From Bacteroides intestinalis (lineage in GTDB: Bacteria; Bacteroidota; Bacteroidia; Bacteroidales; Bacteroidaceae), in the NCBI RefSeq assembly GCF_902364365.1, contig NZ_CABJDN010000003.1:496001-560000 (forward strand): a stretch of 64,000 bases of DNA. The letters are read 5' to 3'. The first letter of the stretch is position 1; each line of letters opens with the position of its first letter. Below, piece after piece: positions 26,694 through 34,063 of the stretch. A program made the position numbers and the translations under genes. Below the pieces are notes generated by a model. That model was not told the origin of the DNA, did no database searches, and saw only the letters and a program-made list of their open reading frames with translations.

Positions 26694-27341
26694 TTAATTC
26701 TTGTTTTGTTCAACAATAGCATTCGTTCCCTCGTCAATCATCTTGGCGATAGATTCAGCTTCTTTCTCAATCTTCGCTTCCGCTGATTCGGGAGGGGTTA
26801 CGCCTTTGAAGCCGTCATTTGCGAACTCCTGTTTCAAGTCCTTGAAATAAGTATCCAAGTCCTCATCGTCTTTGATGGCGCATCGCTTGGCGTAGTTTTC
26901 GGGAATACCATACTCCTTTGCCTTTGCCATAATCTGCTCCTGCCGGGTTGCTTGCGACTTTTCCGTTTCAAACTGAGCGAGCTTGTCAGAAAGCGGTTTA
27001 ACGGCTGCACTCACTGCATTGGCAATGATGGTAGCCATATCATCCGGCTTGTCTTCCGCTTTGATGGTTGTGGTAGTAGTGGTAGTCTCGACTGGCTTAC
27101 CGTCTTTAAGGTTATGCTTCTTCTCGTAGTTAGTCACTGCCGTTTTTGAAGCATCCCCGGCACGGAAATCACCATAGGAATTAAGCACGTCCGAAAAACT
27201 GATACCCTCAACGATGGAGTTTACCTTTGTCTCGTCCGTTACACCCTCTGCCTTTTTGGTGGCAATTCGGGTTAAGATAGCAGTGTCTACCCCAGTGAAT
27301 TTCTGGTGTAGTCCTGCCAAAATTTGTTCTAAAATTGTCAT
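26694..27341 (-). CDS. Scaffolding protein
   Basis: 215 aa, highly charged, helical and low in aromatic residues, with a Thr-run linker (~86-92) and a central coiled coil followed by a Lys/Glu-rich C-terminal helix. This composition and the position directly upstream of decoration and capsid genes are typical of scaffolds. First gene of the capsid block after the accessory island. Inverted repeat B lies 86-113 bp upstream of its start. Confidence 0.7.
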   Translation of the reverse strand: MTILEQILAGLHQKFTGVDTAILTRIATKKAEGVTDETKVNSIVEGISFSDVLNSYGDFRAGDASKTAVTNYEKKHNLKDGKPVETTTTTTTIKAEDKPDDMATIIANAVSAAVKPLSDKLAQFETEKSQATRQEQIMAKAKEYGIPENYAKRCAIKDDEDLDTYFKDLKQEFANDGFKGVTPPESAEAKIEKEAESIAKMIDEGTNAIVEQNKN

Positions 27342-27426
27342 ACCGTATGAATTAAAATTTGAGATTCAATTTGCGGAAGTAAAAATACCACCAATACAGA
27401 TGATTGATAAATATTTAGGCTTCCCA

Positions 27427-27454
27427 TTTACGACAATGGATTGATTGTCGTAAA
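27427..27454. promoter_or_regulatory. Inverted repeat site B (11-bp arms)
   Basis: TTTACGACAAT, six-base spacer, ATTGTCGTAAA: a perfect inverted repeat in the gap upstream of the scaffold gene. The core is the same as at 37945-37966 and near-identical to 14711-14732. On the minus strand no T-run follows, so it is not a terminator; an operator or activator site is more likely. The same gap also holds a second short palindrome, CCACAATC-AGGC-GATTGTGG (27513-27532). Confidence 0.7.
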
Positions 27455-27544
27455 TACGGTATATAAAGTAGTCAGTAAGTGGATGAAAGGGAAATAATTA
27501 GAGTGGTAGAAAACCACAATCAGGCGATTGTGGGAAATGAGTAT

Positions 27545-27577
27545 AAAAAAGGCGTGAAACCAAATGGAATCACGCCT
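27545..27577 (-). terminator. Terminator after the HigBA-membrane protein operon
   Basis: Perfect 8-bp stem AGGCGTGA/TCACGCCT followed on the minus strand by a run of T. It separates the accessory TA operon from the scaffold-capsid genes. Confidence 0.8.
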
Positions 27578-27595
27578 GCAAAATCGTTAATATAC

Positions 27596-28267
27596 TTATT
27601 TCTTTTTACTTTTTATAGCAAACAAAACCATTGGAACTAAGTTTACAGCAAGTTGTATTATATAATTAATATACGCTCTTCCTAATATAACAGGAATAAG
27701 TCCAAATAACCATTGGGTCACCCATATAAGTAAAGTAATCACCCCTATTCCTATTATCATTCCAAACATTAAATTCAATCTATTATCACCGGGTGAAAAA
27801 GGTATATAAAGTAGCATAATCGATAAAAGCACTAACCAAAGTATCCAAAACAAAGATGCAGTTGCAGTATGCCACAACTGGTTTCTTTCGCATAATGGAA
27901 AAATACGTTCTATTTCAAAAGAGTCGCTATTATCATTTTTATCCAAAATCTCAGGAACATGAGACACATCTTCATTCTCAAACAGCATAGCAAATTGCTG
28001 AAATATATTTTTCCTATTTACAGCATCATATAGCATTTCATCCAAATAAGAAACAATTATAGTATCAGAAGAACATCTTTCTTTTGCTTCCTCTATTTTT
28101 GATAGATATTCTACCTTTTCACTATTTGCATAATAATAAAAAAAGCCATAATAGTCTACAAAAAGAAACACTATTATGATAAGAAATAAAGGAATAGTAA
28201 TTTTCGGAGTCAATGAAATTCTTTCATTTGAAAAGAAATCCCATATTTTACTAAGAAAATCCCCCAT
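27596..28267 (-). CDS. Membrane protein coupled to HigA
   Basis: 223 aa with hydrophobic segments near residues 24-45, 135-157, 163-180 and 188-214 and a soluble loop (~50-130) rich in acidic residues. The start codon overlaps the HigA stop (TAATG), so it is translated with the toxin-antitoxin pair and ends at its own terminator. Such linkage suggests a third component or an exclusion protein expressed in the lysogen. I do not recognise the family. Much more AT-rich than the surrounding structural genes, consistent with acquired cargo. Confidence 0.7.
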   Translation of the reverse strand: MGDFLSKIWDFFSNERISLTPKITIPLFLIIIVFLFVDYYGFFYYYANSEKVEYLSKIEEAKERCSSDTIIVSYLDEMLYDAVNRKNIFQQFAMLFENEDVSHVPEILDKNDNSDSFEIERIFPLCERNQLWHTATASLFWILWLVLLSIMLLYIPFSPGDNRLNLMFGMIIGIGVITLLIWVTQWLFGLIPVILGRAYINYIIQLAVNLVPMVLFAIKSKKK

Positions 28268-28632
28268 TATACCCCTAATACTATATTTGCATCAATATTC
28301 AACTTCCGACTTATTTCCCTGGCTACCTTCAAAGTGGGCTCACATTTACCAGAGATATAATCGCTAAGACGTGAGGGGCTAATACCCACCAACTTTGCAA
28401 GTGATTTTTGATTAAGCCCCATTTCGTACATACGAAGTTTAAGGACATCCACAAGTGAAGGTTCTCCCAAAGCAAAATGTTCTTCGGAATAATCAGCAAC
28501 CAAATTAGAAAGAAGCTCCAATTCTATGCTATTTGGGTCATTCAAAGGAGTATCATCTTTCACCAATGGAAGAAGCTCCTCTACTCTTTTCACCGCCCAT
28601 TCATACTGGGCTTGATTTTCTATCTTTGTCAT
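28267..28632 (-). CDS. higA: HigA-type antitoxin, XRE helix-turn-helix
   Basis: 121 aa. The N-terminal ~65 residues are acidic and helical; residues ~66-117 are a classic HTH (LNQKSLAKLVGISPSRLSDY, then SGKCEPTLKVAREI). Antitoxins of this type bind the toxin and repress their own promoter. Four bases separate it from the toxin gene upstream; toxin-first order is typical of HigBA. Confidence 0.88.
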   Translation of the reverse strand: MTKIENQAQYEWAVKRVEELLPLVKDDTPLNDPNSIELELLSNLVADYSEEHFALGEPSLVDVLKLRMYEMGLNQKSLAKLVGISPSRLSDYISGKCEPTLKVAREISRKLNIDANIVLGV

Positions 28633-28636
28633 AATC

Positions 28637-28930
28637 CTAAATATTAGCGCAATCTATTTTATCATATTCTTTATGAGTACCAATAAAGCGAATATACACA
28701 AACTGAATGGTGAATTTAATCACTACTACCAAACGATAGTTGTTACCTTTGATGTTGAAAACATAGTGCTGATTACCTACATTATCAACGCTATTAAATG
28801 TTTTCTTAATATCGGCAAAGCAAGTCCACTTGCTTTGCTTTACAATGGTGGTCCATTCTTGCAAAGCGACCTTCGAGTCGGGATGGTTCTCTGCATATTC
28901 TTTTAATGCTTGTTCAGTAAATATTCTCAT
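28637..28930 (-). CDS. higB: HigB-type mRNA interferase toxin
   Basis: 97 aa RelE/HigB fold, begins MRIFTEQALKEYAENHPDS. Contains the W-x-x-F-A-D-I-K-x-x-F-N-S-V-D motif and the strand block YVFNIKGNNYRLVVVIKF typical of the HigB_toxin family. Ribosome-dependent mRNA cleavage is the family activity. It stabilises the prophage or blocks growth on infection; which of these applies here is not known. It has its own promoter element 23 bp upstream. Confidence 0.88.
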   Translation of the reverse strand: MRIFTEQALKEYAENHPDSKVALQEWTTIVKQSKWTCFADIKKTFNSVDNVGNQHYVFNIKGNNYRLVVVIKFTIQFVYIRFIGTHKEYDKIDCANI

Positions 28931-28952
28931 TGGTTACTCAATTATCGTTTGA

Positions 28953-28960
28953 CAAAGATA
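28953..28960 (-). promoter_or_regulatory. Promoter -7 element of the higBA operon
   Basis: TATCTTTG on the minus strand, 22 bp before the higB start codon, an exact TAnnTTTG match. It gives the TA operon expression independent of late transcription. Confidence 0.65.
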
Positions 28961-29024
28961 TGTATATAATTCTATAATTCAAAATAATATTCTAATATTT
29001 ATAACCAATGCACATAAAAATTAG

Positions 29025-29123
29025 TGGCAACTCTTTGCATCACCGGATGAGGTTGGAGGGAATAGCTTTATCTGCCCCAAATACGGAGCAAAGTTGAAGT
29101 TAATAGAAGATACAGGTGTATAA
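29025..29123 (+). pseudogene. C-terminal remnant of an XRE regulator with zinc ribbon
   Basis: The plus frame reads WQLFASPDEVGG, then SFICPKYGAKLKLIEDTGV and stop. The ending closely resembles the zinc-ribbon tail ICPHCGKKIKIEKGE of the XRE gene at 40015-40260, except that the second Cys of the first CxxC is Tyr. No start or HTH part precedes it; a stop lies just upstream. It is probably what remains of a regulator cassette replaced by the TA modules. Confidence 0.4.
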
Positions 29124-29127
29124 AACC

Positions 29128-29160
29128 AAAAAGGCGTGAATAGCCGGAGCCTCACGCCTT
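29128..29160 (-). terminator. Terminator behind hicAB
   Basis: 9-bp stem AAGGCGTGA/TCACGCCTT with a 12-nt loop, followed on the minus strand by TTTTT. It ends the hicAB transcript and is nearly the same sequence as the terminator at 27545, which suggests both modules arrived with similar ends or duplicated. Confidence 0.75.
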
Positions 29161-29185
29161 AATTTTGAATTTAAAAGCTTTGAAT

Positions 29186-29593
29186 TTATAAAGTAGCAGA
29201 TTGTAATTCTGCTCCGATATTCTTTATAGTATCGAGAATCTTCTTTGTGGTTGATTCTCCAGCGAATGCCAATCCGTTTTTGTACTGTCGCATCTTTGAT
29301 TCATTTATTCCTACCTTCTTGGCAAACTGGCTAACATTTATCCAATCAAAATAATTAAAGAATGATTGAAGGTCGTATTTAAACACTACATCAATAGCAT
29401 CCGCTCCATCAGGAAGAACTTTACCTTCCTCTATAATCATTTCCTTTGCTTCTTTAATACTTTCAAAGAAGTCAGCCTTCGCCTCTTCCACGCTTGAACC
29501 ATATCCACCCAATCCATGATTAAGTAACATATCATCCGAATAGATGGAGTATAAACCATCTGCTCCCTTTTCAATAATAGCAAGTATCTTCAT
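29186..29593 (-). CDS. hicB: HicB-type antitoxin with C-terminal HTH
   Basis: 135 aa. The N-terminal half is the HicB partial RNase-H-like fold (MKILAIIEKGADGLYSIYS to SVEEAKADFFESIKEA). The C-terminal half has an HTH (SQFAKKVGINESKMRQYKNG), which would bind the operator upstream of hicA. It neutralises the HicA toxin encoded upstream with a 74-bp gap. Confidence 0.88.
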   Translation of the reverse strand: MKILAIIEKGADGLYSIYSDDMLLNHGLGGYGSSVEEAKADFFESIKEAKEMIIEEGKVLPDGADAIDVVFKYDLQSFFNYFDWINVSQFAKKVGINESKMRQYKNGLAFAGESTTKKILDTIKNIGAELQSATL

Positions 29594-29667
29594 AACTCTT
29601 TGTTTTTGATTTGAAATTTAAAAGCCATTGAAATATGCTTCTCAATTCAGTAAGTAAGTGGCAGGGA

Positions 29668-29850
29668 TTAAATCCCCGCCATCTTCTTAATGCTCTTTAA
29701 TGTGCCGTCTCTCATTTCTTGGCTCTCATGTCTTGGTACTGGAAAAGTCTGTTTGGTTATTGGACTATACCAAATATCATGATTAGAACCATGACGATGA
29801 ATAAAACAACCAGCTTTCGTAAGCATTCTTACTAATTCTGATACTTTCAT
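29668..29850 (-). CDS. hicA: HicA-type mRNA interferase toxin
   Basis: 60 aa, complete double-stranded-RBD-like HicA: MKVSELVRMLTKAGC, the catalytic His in RHGSNHDIW, then VPRHESQEMRDGTLKSI. Cleaves mRNA independently of the ribosome. Toxin-first order with HicB next. Second TA module within 1 kb of higBA. Confidence 0.9.
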   Translation of the reverse strand: MKVSELVRMLTKAGCFIHRHGSNHDIWYSPITKQTFPVPRHESQEMRDGTLKSIKKMAGI

Positions 29851-29877
29851 AATTTCAATGAGCTTTTAAATTCAACA

Positions 29878-29943
29878 CAAAGATAACGTTTTTGTTACTA
29901 CCAAACAAGTATGCCCCATAAGATTAGTAACATTTTTGTTACT
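29878..29943 (-). promoter_or_regulatory. hicAB promoter and operators
   Basis: A -7 element TATCTTTG lies at 29878-29885 on the minus strand. The perfect inverted repeat AGTAAC-ATTTTT-GTTACT lies at 29926-29943, and a degenerate copy (AGATAAC-GTTTTT-GTTACT) at 29881-29899 overlaps the -7 box. These fit HicB autorepression. Confidence 0.6.
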
Positions 29944-30056
29944 TTTAACAATAGATCCAATAAAATAGCAGCAACTCCGTAAGAATCACTGCTAAATATT
30001 CTATTTTTCTTATACTAAAATTATAAACCACGCAATTTTTCTGACTAAGGAGCAGA

Positions 30057-30596
30057 TTACAAATTGGTTATTAGCCATTGTTTGTCTCGATATACAATCT
30101 TAAATAATTTCCCTTGCTTGTTTTGATATATATCTTTATCTACTCTCTTAAACTTACCAAGAGATATATCTAAAACTCTTTCATTACTACCATACCACGT
30201 TTCTTTTTTCTTTTTAGAGATTATTTGAGGCTGTTCAATAGTTTCATATTCACTCTCGATTACAGCATCCATACTTTTAGAATTACGGTTCGTATAATCA
30301 ACAAGAAGACTTTTTATACAATTTACAGCATCTTCCCATTTTATATTAAACCATTCGCCTATGTATCTATCTTCATTAAATCTTTCGTGGGCTTGCTTCT
30401 CTATATCACAAGCACCAATTATTCTTTCTGTGTAATACATAAGTTTCAATCTACATCCCGATGCAGAAACCAAACTTGAAAACCTTGTTTTTACGCAATA
30501 TGCTATCCCGATTTTAACGCGCTTAGTTTCTTCATTTAAAACAACATAAATACTTTGGGCGTGCTCTCTTTGATTATATTTATAATTTTCATTCAT
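30057..30596 (-). CDS. GIY-YIG / T5orf172-type domain protein
   Basis: 179 aa. Residues ~14-100 match the T5orf172/Mug113 branch of the GIY-YIG superfamily: YVVLNEETKRVKIGIA (in place of the GIY...YIG strands), R-F-x-x-L, a Cys/Glu helix (DIEKQAHERF) and GEWFNI. The C-terminal ~70 residues are Lys-rich. Members are probably nucleases or DNA-binding proteins. It stands alone on the minus strand upstream of the TA modules; its role in the phage is unknown. Confidence 0.7.
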   Translation of the reverse strand: MNENYKYNQREHAQSIYVVLNEETKRVKIGIAYCVKTRFSSLVSASGCRLKLMYYTERIIGACDIEKQAHERFNEDRYIGEWFNIKWEDAVNCIKSLLVDYTNRNSKSMDAVIESEYETIEQPQIISKKKKETWYGSNERVLDISLGKFKRVDKDIYQNKQGKLFKIVYRDKQWLITNL

Positions 30597-30617
30597 ACTT
30601 TTTGCTCTATTAATAAT

Positions 30618-30652
30618 AAAGGCAGCCTTTAAAGTCGTGCAAGACTGCCTTT
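30618..30652 (-). terminator. Weak hairpin terminator
   Basis: 8-bp stem AAAGGCAG/CTGCCTTT between the 64-aa gene and the GIY-YIG gene; the following minus-strand tract is ATTATTA, not pure T, so termination may be inefficient. Confidence 0.45.
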
Positions 30653-30668
30653 TAATAATCGTGTTGAT

Positions 30669-30863
30669 TTAATTGTTGTAGTTGATCGCCATACAAATTC
30701 TCTTATAAACCTGAGTTTTCTCAAATCTATTCAGAACTGATACTTTCTTTGACCCGAACACCAATTCGCCATTTCTGAACTGATATACGTTAATCCAACC
30801 GCCTACTGTTTTATGACGGTATATTTTTACTTCTTGATTTTCAGCTATTAGTGTCATAATCAT
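30669..30863 (-). CDS. Small hypothetical protein
   Basis: 64 aa, strand-rich and basic (EVKIYRHKTVGGWINVYQF). Its ATG overlaps the stop of the WYL_2-like gene upstream (ATGA), so it is translationally coupled. No recognised family. Confidence 0.6.
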   Translation of the reverse strand: MIMTLIAENQEVKIYRHKTVGGWINVYQFRNGELVFGSKKVSVLNRFEKTQVYKRICMAINYNN

Positions 30864-31189
30864 GCGATTTTAATTAGGTTACACTTCTTGAAGCAACGCC
30901 AATCACCGACCTCTGTATCAAAATAGGTCTGTAAGTTATCATTTGGCTTTCTACTTGTACCTTTTGTTTCGGGTACTCTGCTTTCTAAGAGAGTGCCAAA
31001 GGCTTGACGTAACGAACCATCGGTTTTCTTGAAGTAGAACTCTACTACTTTTACTTTCAAAGCTGCTTTGAGCTTCAAATTAGCCCATGCGCATTTTAAT
31101 GCTTCACTCATTGAATAACCGTTCTTGCGAACAAAAGACCATGCCATTGACATAACCTCTTTCATCTGACTTCTAAATTTTGTGCTCAT
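30860..31189 (-). CDS. WYL_2-like SH3-fold small protein
   Basis: 109 aa. The N-terminal ~40 residues form helices (MAWSFVRKNGYSMSEALKCAWAN) shared in style with the early protein at 57911-58192. The rest is a small barrel with VEFYFKKTDGSLRQAFGTL and a Trp-rich end, as in WYL_2 / Sm-like SH3 proteins common on Bacteroides mobile elements. Function unknown, possibly nucleic-acid binding. Confidence 0.65.
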   Translation of the reverse strand: MSTKFRSQMKEVMSMAWSFVRKNGYSMSEALKCAWANLKLKAALKVKVVEFYFKKTDGSLRQAFGTLLESRVPETKGTSRKPNDNLQTYFDTEVGDWRCFKKCNLIKIA

Positions 31190-31242
31190 ACTCTTATATG
31201 TTTTTAATTATACTACTTCGTTTAATTTGATATTGCAAAGTA

Positions 31243-31378
31243 AAACTAATTAGTTTAATTCTACAATATCTAAAGCAATAAATAATGTTAAAAATAAAAC
31301 TAAGTAGATTTATTTTAGTCATATAATTGTATTATGTGGTATAAATATCTATTTTTGCCGAATAAAACTATATAGTAT
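31243..31378. promoter_or_regulatory. Three palindromic operators of the XRE cassette
   Basis: AAACTAATTAGTTT (31243-31256, perfect palindrome), a near copy AAACTAAGTAGATT (31297-31310) and AAACTATATAGTAT (31365-31378) share ACTA-N2-TAG spacing. The third touches the start codon of the HTH gene at 31380; the set is the likely autoregulatory operator. Confidence 0.65.
31350..31357 (+). promoter_or_regulatory. Promoter -7 element of the XRE cassette
   Basis: TATTTTTG, an exact TAnnTTTG match 22 bp before the HTH start, with a TTGT about 20 bp upstream in the -33 position. It sits between the second and third operator palindromes. Confidence 0.6.
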
Positions 31379-31379
31379 T

Positions 31380-31667
31380 ATGGACTTTAGAACAAGGATA
31401 AAAGAACTTTGTCAAGGGCAAGGTATAACTCAAAAAGAGTTAGCAGAAAAAATGGGAATATCTGATATAAGTCTGAATAAGACTTTACGAGGGGAATATC
31501 CGCAGTTGCAAACATTAGAAAAGATTGCAAATACATTAAATATTCCTCTTGCCGAACTATTTGAAAAGCCTAATGCCAGTAATGTTATCGGCTTCGTAAA
31601 GGTCGGAGATATAGTGCATGAAGTTAAATCAGCGGAAGATGTGAAGAATTTGGCTGGTAAATTATAA
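31380..31667 (+). CDS. XRE-family transcriptional regulator
   Basis: 95 aa. HTH at residues ~5-58 (GITQKELAEKMGISDISLNK, then LQTLEKIANTLNIPLAELF) and a short C-terminal domain with VKVGDIVHEVKSAEDVKNLAGKL. First gene of a rightward cassette facing against the phage late operon, with its own promoter and triple operator. It probably controls this cassette, not the lytic switch, which has a separate S24 repressor. Confidence 0.85.
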   Translation: MDFRTRIKELCQGQGITQKELAEKMGISDISLNKTLRGEYPQLQTLEKIANTLNIPLAELFEKPNASNVIGFVKVGDIVHEVKSAEDVKNLAGKL

Positions 31668-31692
31668 ACCAATAAAAAAAGGAGGTAATATT

Positions 31693-31893
31693 ATGAAAAC
31701 GATTTATTTTCACCCCAACGGGTACACACAAGTTCCTGTAACTTCATTAAATGATATCATTGAATACTGTGCAAGCATAGGACATCGAATATCTAATATT
31801 GAGATCGACTTTAGAGATGGCAAATACTTAGTGCTTACATCTTTCCAAGGTTCCTATGCTTGTATTGGATATGTTGATGATATAATATATTAA
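31693..31893 (+). CDS. Small hypothetical protein of the XRE cassette
   Basis: 66 aa, soluble, strand-rich (IEIDFRDGKYLVLTSFQGSY). A strong ribosome-binding site (AAAGGAGGTAATATT) precedes its ATG, unusual for this phage. It lies 25 bp after the XRE gene. Unknown function. Confidence 0.65.
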   Translation: MKTIYFHPNGYTQVPVTSLNDIIEYCASIGHRISNIEIDFRDGKYLVLTSFQGSYACIGYVDDIIY

Positions 31894-31903
31894 GAAATTG
31901 GAT

Positions 31904-32506
31904 ATGGACTTTTCAGCATTGACACCGATAGCCGCTTTTGGTGGTTTTGCTCTTGGTATTATAAATTTAGGGATTATAGTATATAAAGATTTTATACGTA
32001 AACCTCACTTAAGAGCTGAACTTGTATCGTTTAGTACACGGTATGTGCATGCAGGAGAATATCAGATGCAGTTAAATATTCGCCTTTTTGCAAAAGATGG
32101 ACTCATCACTATTAAGGAAGTGAAGTTAAAAAATGAATTTGATTTTGTGGGAGATATTTTTAGTGGAAGAAATGAGATAACTTTTTTTAGAGGTATTCCC
32201 TTGAACAAGTTGGATATAAAACAAATAGAAGAACAGAGTTTTCTCAAACAAGTTAAAGACACTTTTAGTACTATATCTTTCCCCATGACCGATTTGAAAG
32301 TCCAGAAGGATGAGATTAAGTCTATTACCTTTATGGATAATATAATAACTGTACGACAATCCGATGGTTATGATGAACTTCCATTATATAGATGGAGACT
32401 TGAAATTGCTTATAATGATGATGTACTAGAAATACCACTGCAACTTGTACCTATAGGTGAAATTAGAGGTGCTTATTCACATATTGGAGAGCCTTCGGTA
32501 TCATAA
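31904..32506 (+). CDS. Membrane-anchored hypothetical protein of the XRE cassette
   Basis: 200 aa from the ATG at 31904; an in-frame TTG at 31898 is a weaker start. Residues ~4-27 form one membrane segment (PIAAFGGFALGIINLGIIVY). The remaining cytoplasmic domain is strand-rich, with repeated I-K-E-V-K-L/LEIAYNDD patterns suggesting a beta sandwich. Last gene of the rightward cassette; candidate lysogenic-conversion or exclusion factor by context only. Confidence 0.65.
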   Translation: MDFSALTPIAAFGGFALGIINLGIIVYKDFIRKPHLRAELVSFSTRYVHAGEYQMQLNIRLFAKDGLITIKEVKLKNEFDFVGDIFSGRNEITFFRGIPLNKLDIKQIEEQSFLKQVKDTFSTISFPMTDLKVQKDEIKSITFMDNIITVRQSDGYDELPLYRWRLEIAYNDDVLEIPLQLVPIGEIRGAYSHIGEPSVS

Positions 32507-32538
32507 TCTTCCGATCGGAAAAATAGAAAAAGAAATAT

Positions 32539-32563
32539 AAAGAGGGGATTTACTCCCCTCTTT
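32539..32563. terminator. Bidirectional terminator between convergent genes
   Basis: Perfect 10-bp stem AAAGAGGGGA/TCCCCTCTTT with a 5-nt loop between the rightward XRE cassette and the leftward portal gene, with T-rich tracts on both strands (TTTCTT on the plus strand). Confidence 0.85.
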
Positions 32564-32570
32564 CTTAAAA

Positions 32571-34052
32571 TTATGTTTCCTTATTTCCGATTTGCTCATT
32601 CTTTGCTGCTTGCTCCTCTTTGATTTCTGCAAGTTCCTCTTCTACCCTATCAGCATTCCCGGCAAACATAATCCCCTCACGTGTTGACCAAATGCCACCA
32701 CTGACAGCGGAGACGGCAGTAGCCACCTTATCGTTCAAGTCATCAATCATATATGGAGCAAGTTCCGTTTCTATGTCGATGGTCTGTGATGCCTTGCTAA
32801 ACTCGGTTGGATTGATAGAGCCTAAAGCAGAAACAAGGAAATTAACCCTTCGCTGTAAAAACTCACCTATCACTTCCGCATGATTACTTACGCTCATATG
32901 GGCACCCATGAACATGAAACGGAAAGCGGTTCCTGATGCTTTGCCTACACCCTTCAATGTCTCAAAGGATATTCTTGGAGTATTGGACATATCATAAGCG
33001 TTGTTCGTAAGTGTTTCGGCTTCAAAACGTATTGTTTCTGGGACTTGGTTCCACGTCAAATATTGAGCATCTGCACCCTGCCCGGTAAGCTTCACGATTT
33101 TGTCTTTATTCTTCCCGACAAAGCCTTCCACATCACCGACTAATTTTAGCAATGGGAAGAAATGGTAGTCTATACAGTCTGCGTAATTAGATAACAGTTT
33201 TTCCAACCGGACCCGGAAGGTCTTTATCTTCTTGCAATAAGGTTCAGGACGATAAGCGTAGAGAACCGGTAACTTAGAGAAGCCATGAGCAAATGAAGTT
33301 CTTTCCTCATACCCCTTAGCCAAATCCCACTGATAGACCATCTTATCAGTGATAGTCATAAAGCAAGTTATCTCCGAATCATCCATGAGCTTCTTCTTGT
33401 ACTCACGTGAGAAAGCAATCATCTTACCTTCATCATTGAAGAACGGATAAAGCTTATCCCCACGGAACGGAGACCATAATACGCTTTTCAGCTTCTTGGT
33501 AGGTTTTACCTTTCCTCCGAAGGTAGTCTTTACCTTTTTCCAGAACTTAGCCCAAAACGAATCATCATCGGTAACATACCAATATTCTGCAACTTCCAGT
33601 TCGGAAAGCCAAGAACGGACAATCTTTTTGTTCTGGTACTTGATTTTGTTGGATTTGAATACAGCTTTGACCGCATCCAACAGTTTCTTTTCGTCATCAT
33701 CTGTTGGAGTGCAATCCATTGACGGCTCGGTGCCGACAGTAAAAGCCGTTTGAATGTTCACTATATCCTGCTCCAAAGGAATGGAGATACGGTTCACTGG
33801 TTCGGTCTTGTATTTCGCTTCGATTTCGTAGGTCTTTCCTGTCTTTTCATCGAAGACCTTTTCCGCTTCCTTTTCAAGAACTTTTCTATCCGGGTACTTC
33901 TCTTTGTCAACCATGATTTCATGGCGTTCAGGATTCCAATCATCCCAAAGTTTACAACGGTCTGGAAGTTCGGTTTTCCGCCCCTTCTTTAAATAGCTTA
34001 TTTTCTGTCCGATATCGGGTAATGCTAATATTTCTTCTAAACTTAATGGCAT
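32571..34052 (-). CDS. Portal protein, SPP1 gp6-type
   Basis: 493 aa, usual length. N-terminal clip/wing segments with NRISIPLEQDIVNIQTAFTVG, a central stem (YADCIDYHFFPLLKL), the Trp-rich WNQVPETIRFEAETL segment, and a C-terminal helical crown with an acidic tail. Forms the dodecameric vertex through which DNA enters. It lies 11 bp after the terminase large-subunit stop. The next head gene (scaffold) is displaced 5 kb by accessory modules. Confidence 0.9.
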   Translation of the reverse strand: MPLSLEEILALPDIGQKISYLKKGRKTELPDRCKLWDDWNPERHEIMVDKEKYPDRKVLEKEAEKVFDEKTGKTYEIEAKYKTEPVNRISIPLEQDIVNIQTAFTVGTEPSMDCTPTDDDEKKLLDAVKAVFKSNKIKYQNKKIVRSWLSELEVAEYWYVTDDDSFWAKFWKKVKTTFGGKVKPTKKLKSVLWSPFRGDKLYPFFNDEGKMIAFSREYKKKLMDDSEITCFMTITDKMVYQWDLAKGYEERTSFAHGFSKLPVLYAYRPEPYCKKIKTFRVRLEKLLSNYADCIDYHFFPLLKLVGDVEGFVGKNKDKIVKLTGQGADAQYLTWNQVPETIRFEAETLTNNAYDMSNTPRISFETLKGVGKASGTAFRFMFMGAHMSVSNHAEVIGEFLQRRVNFLVSALGSINPTEFSKASQTIDIETELAPYMIDDLNDKVATAVSAVSGGIWSTREGIMFAGNADRVEEELAEIKEEQAAKNEQIGNKET

Positions 34053-34063
34053 AGCTTACATTT

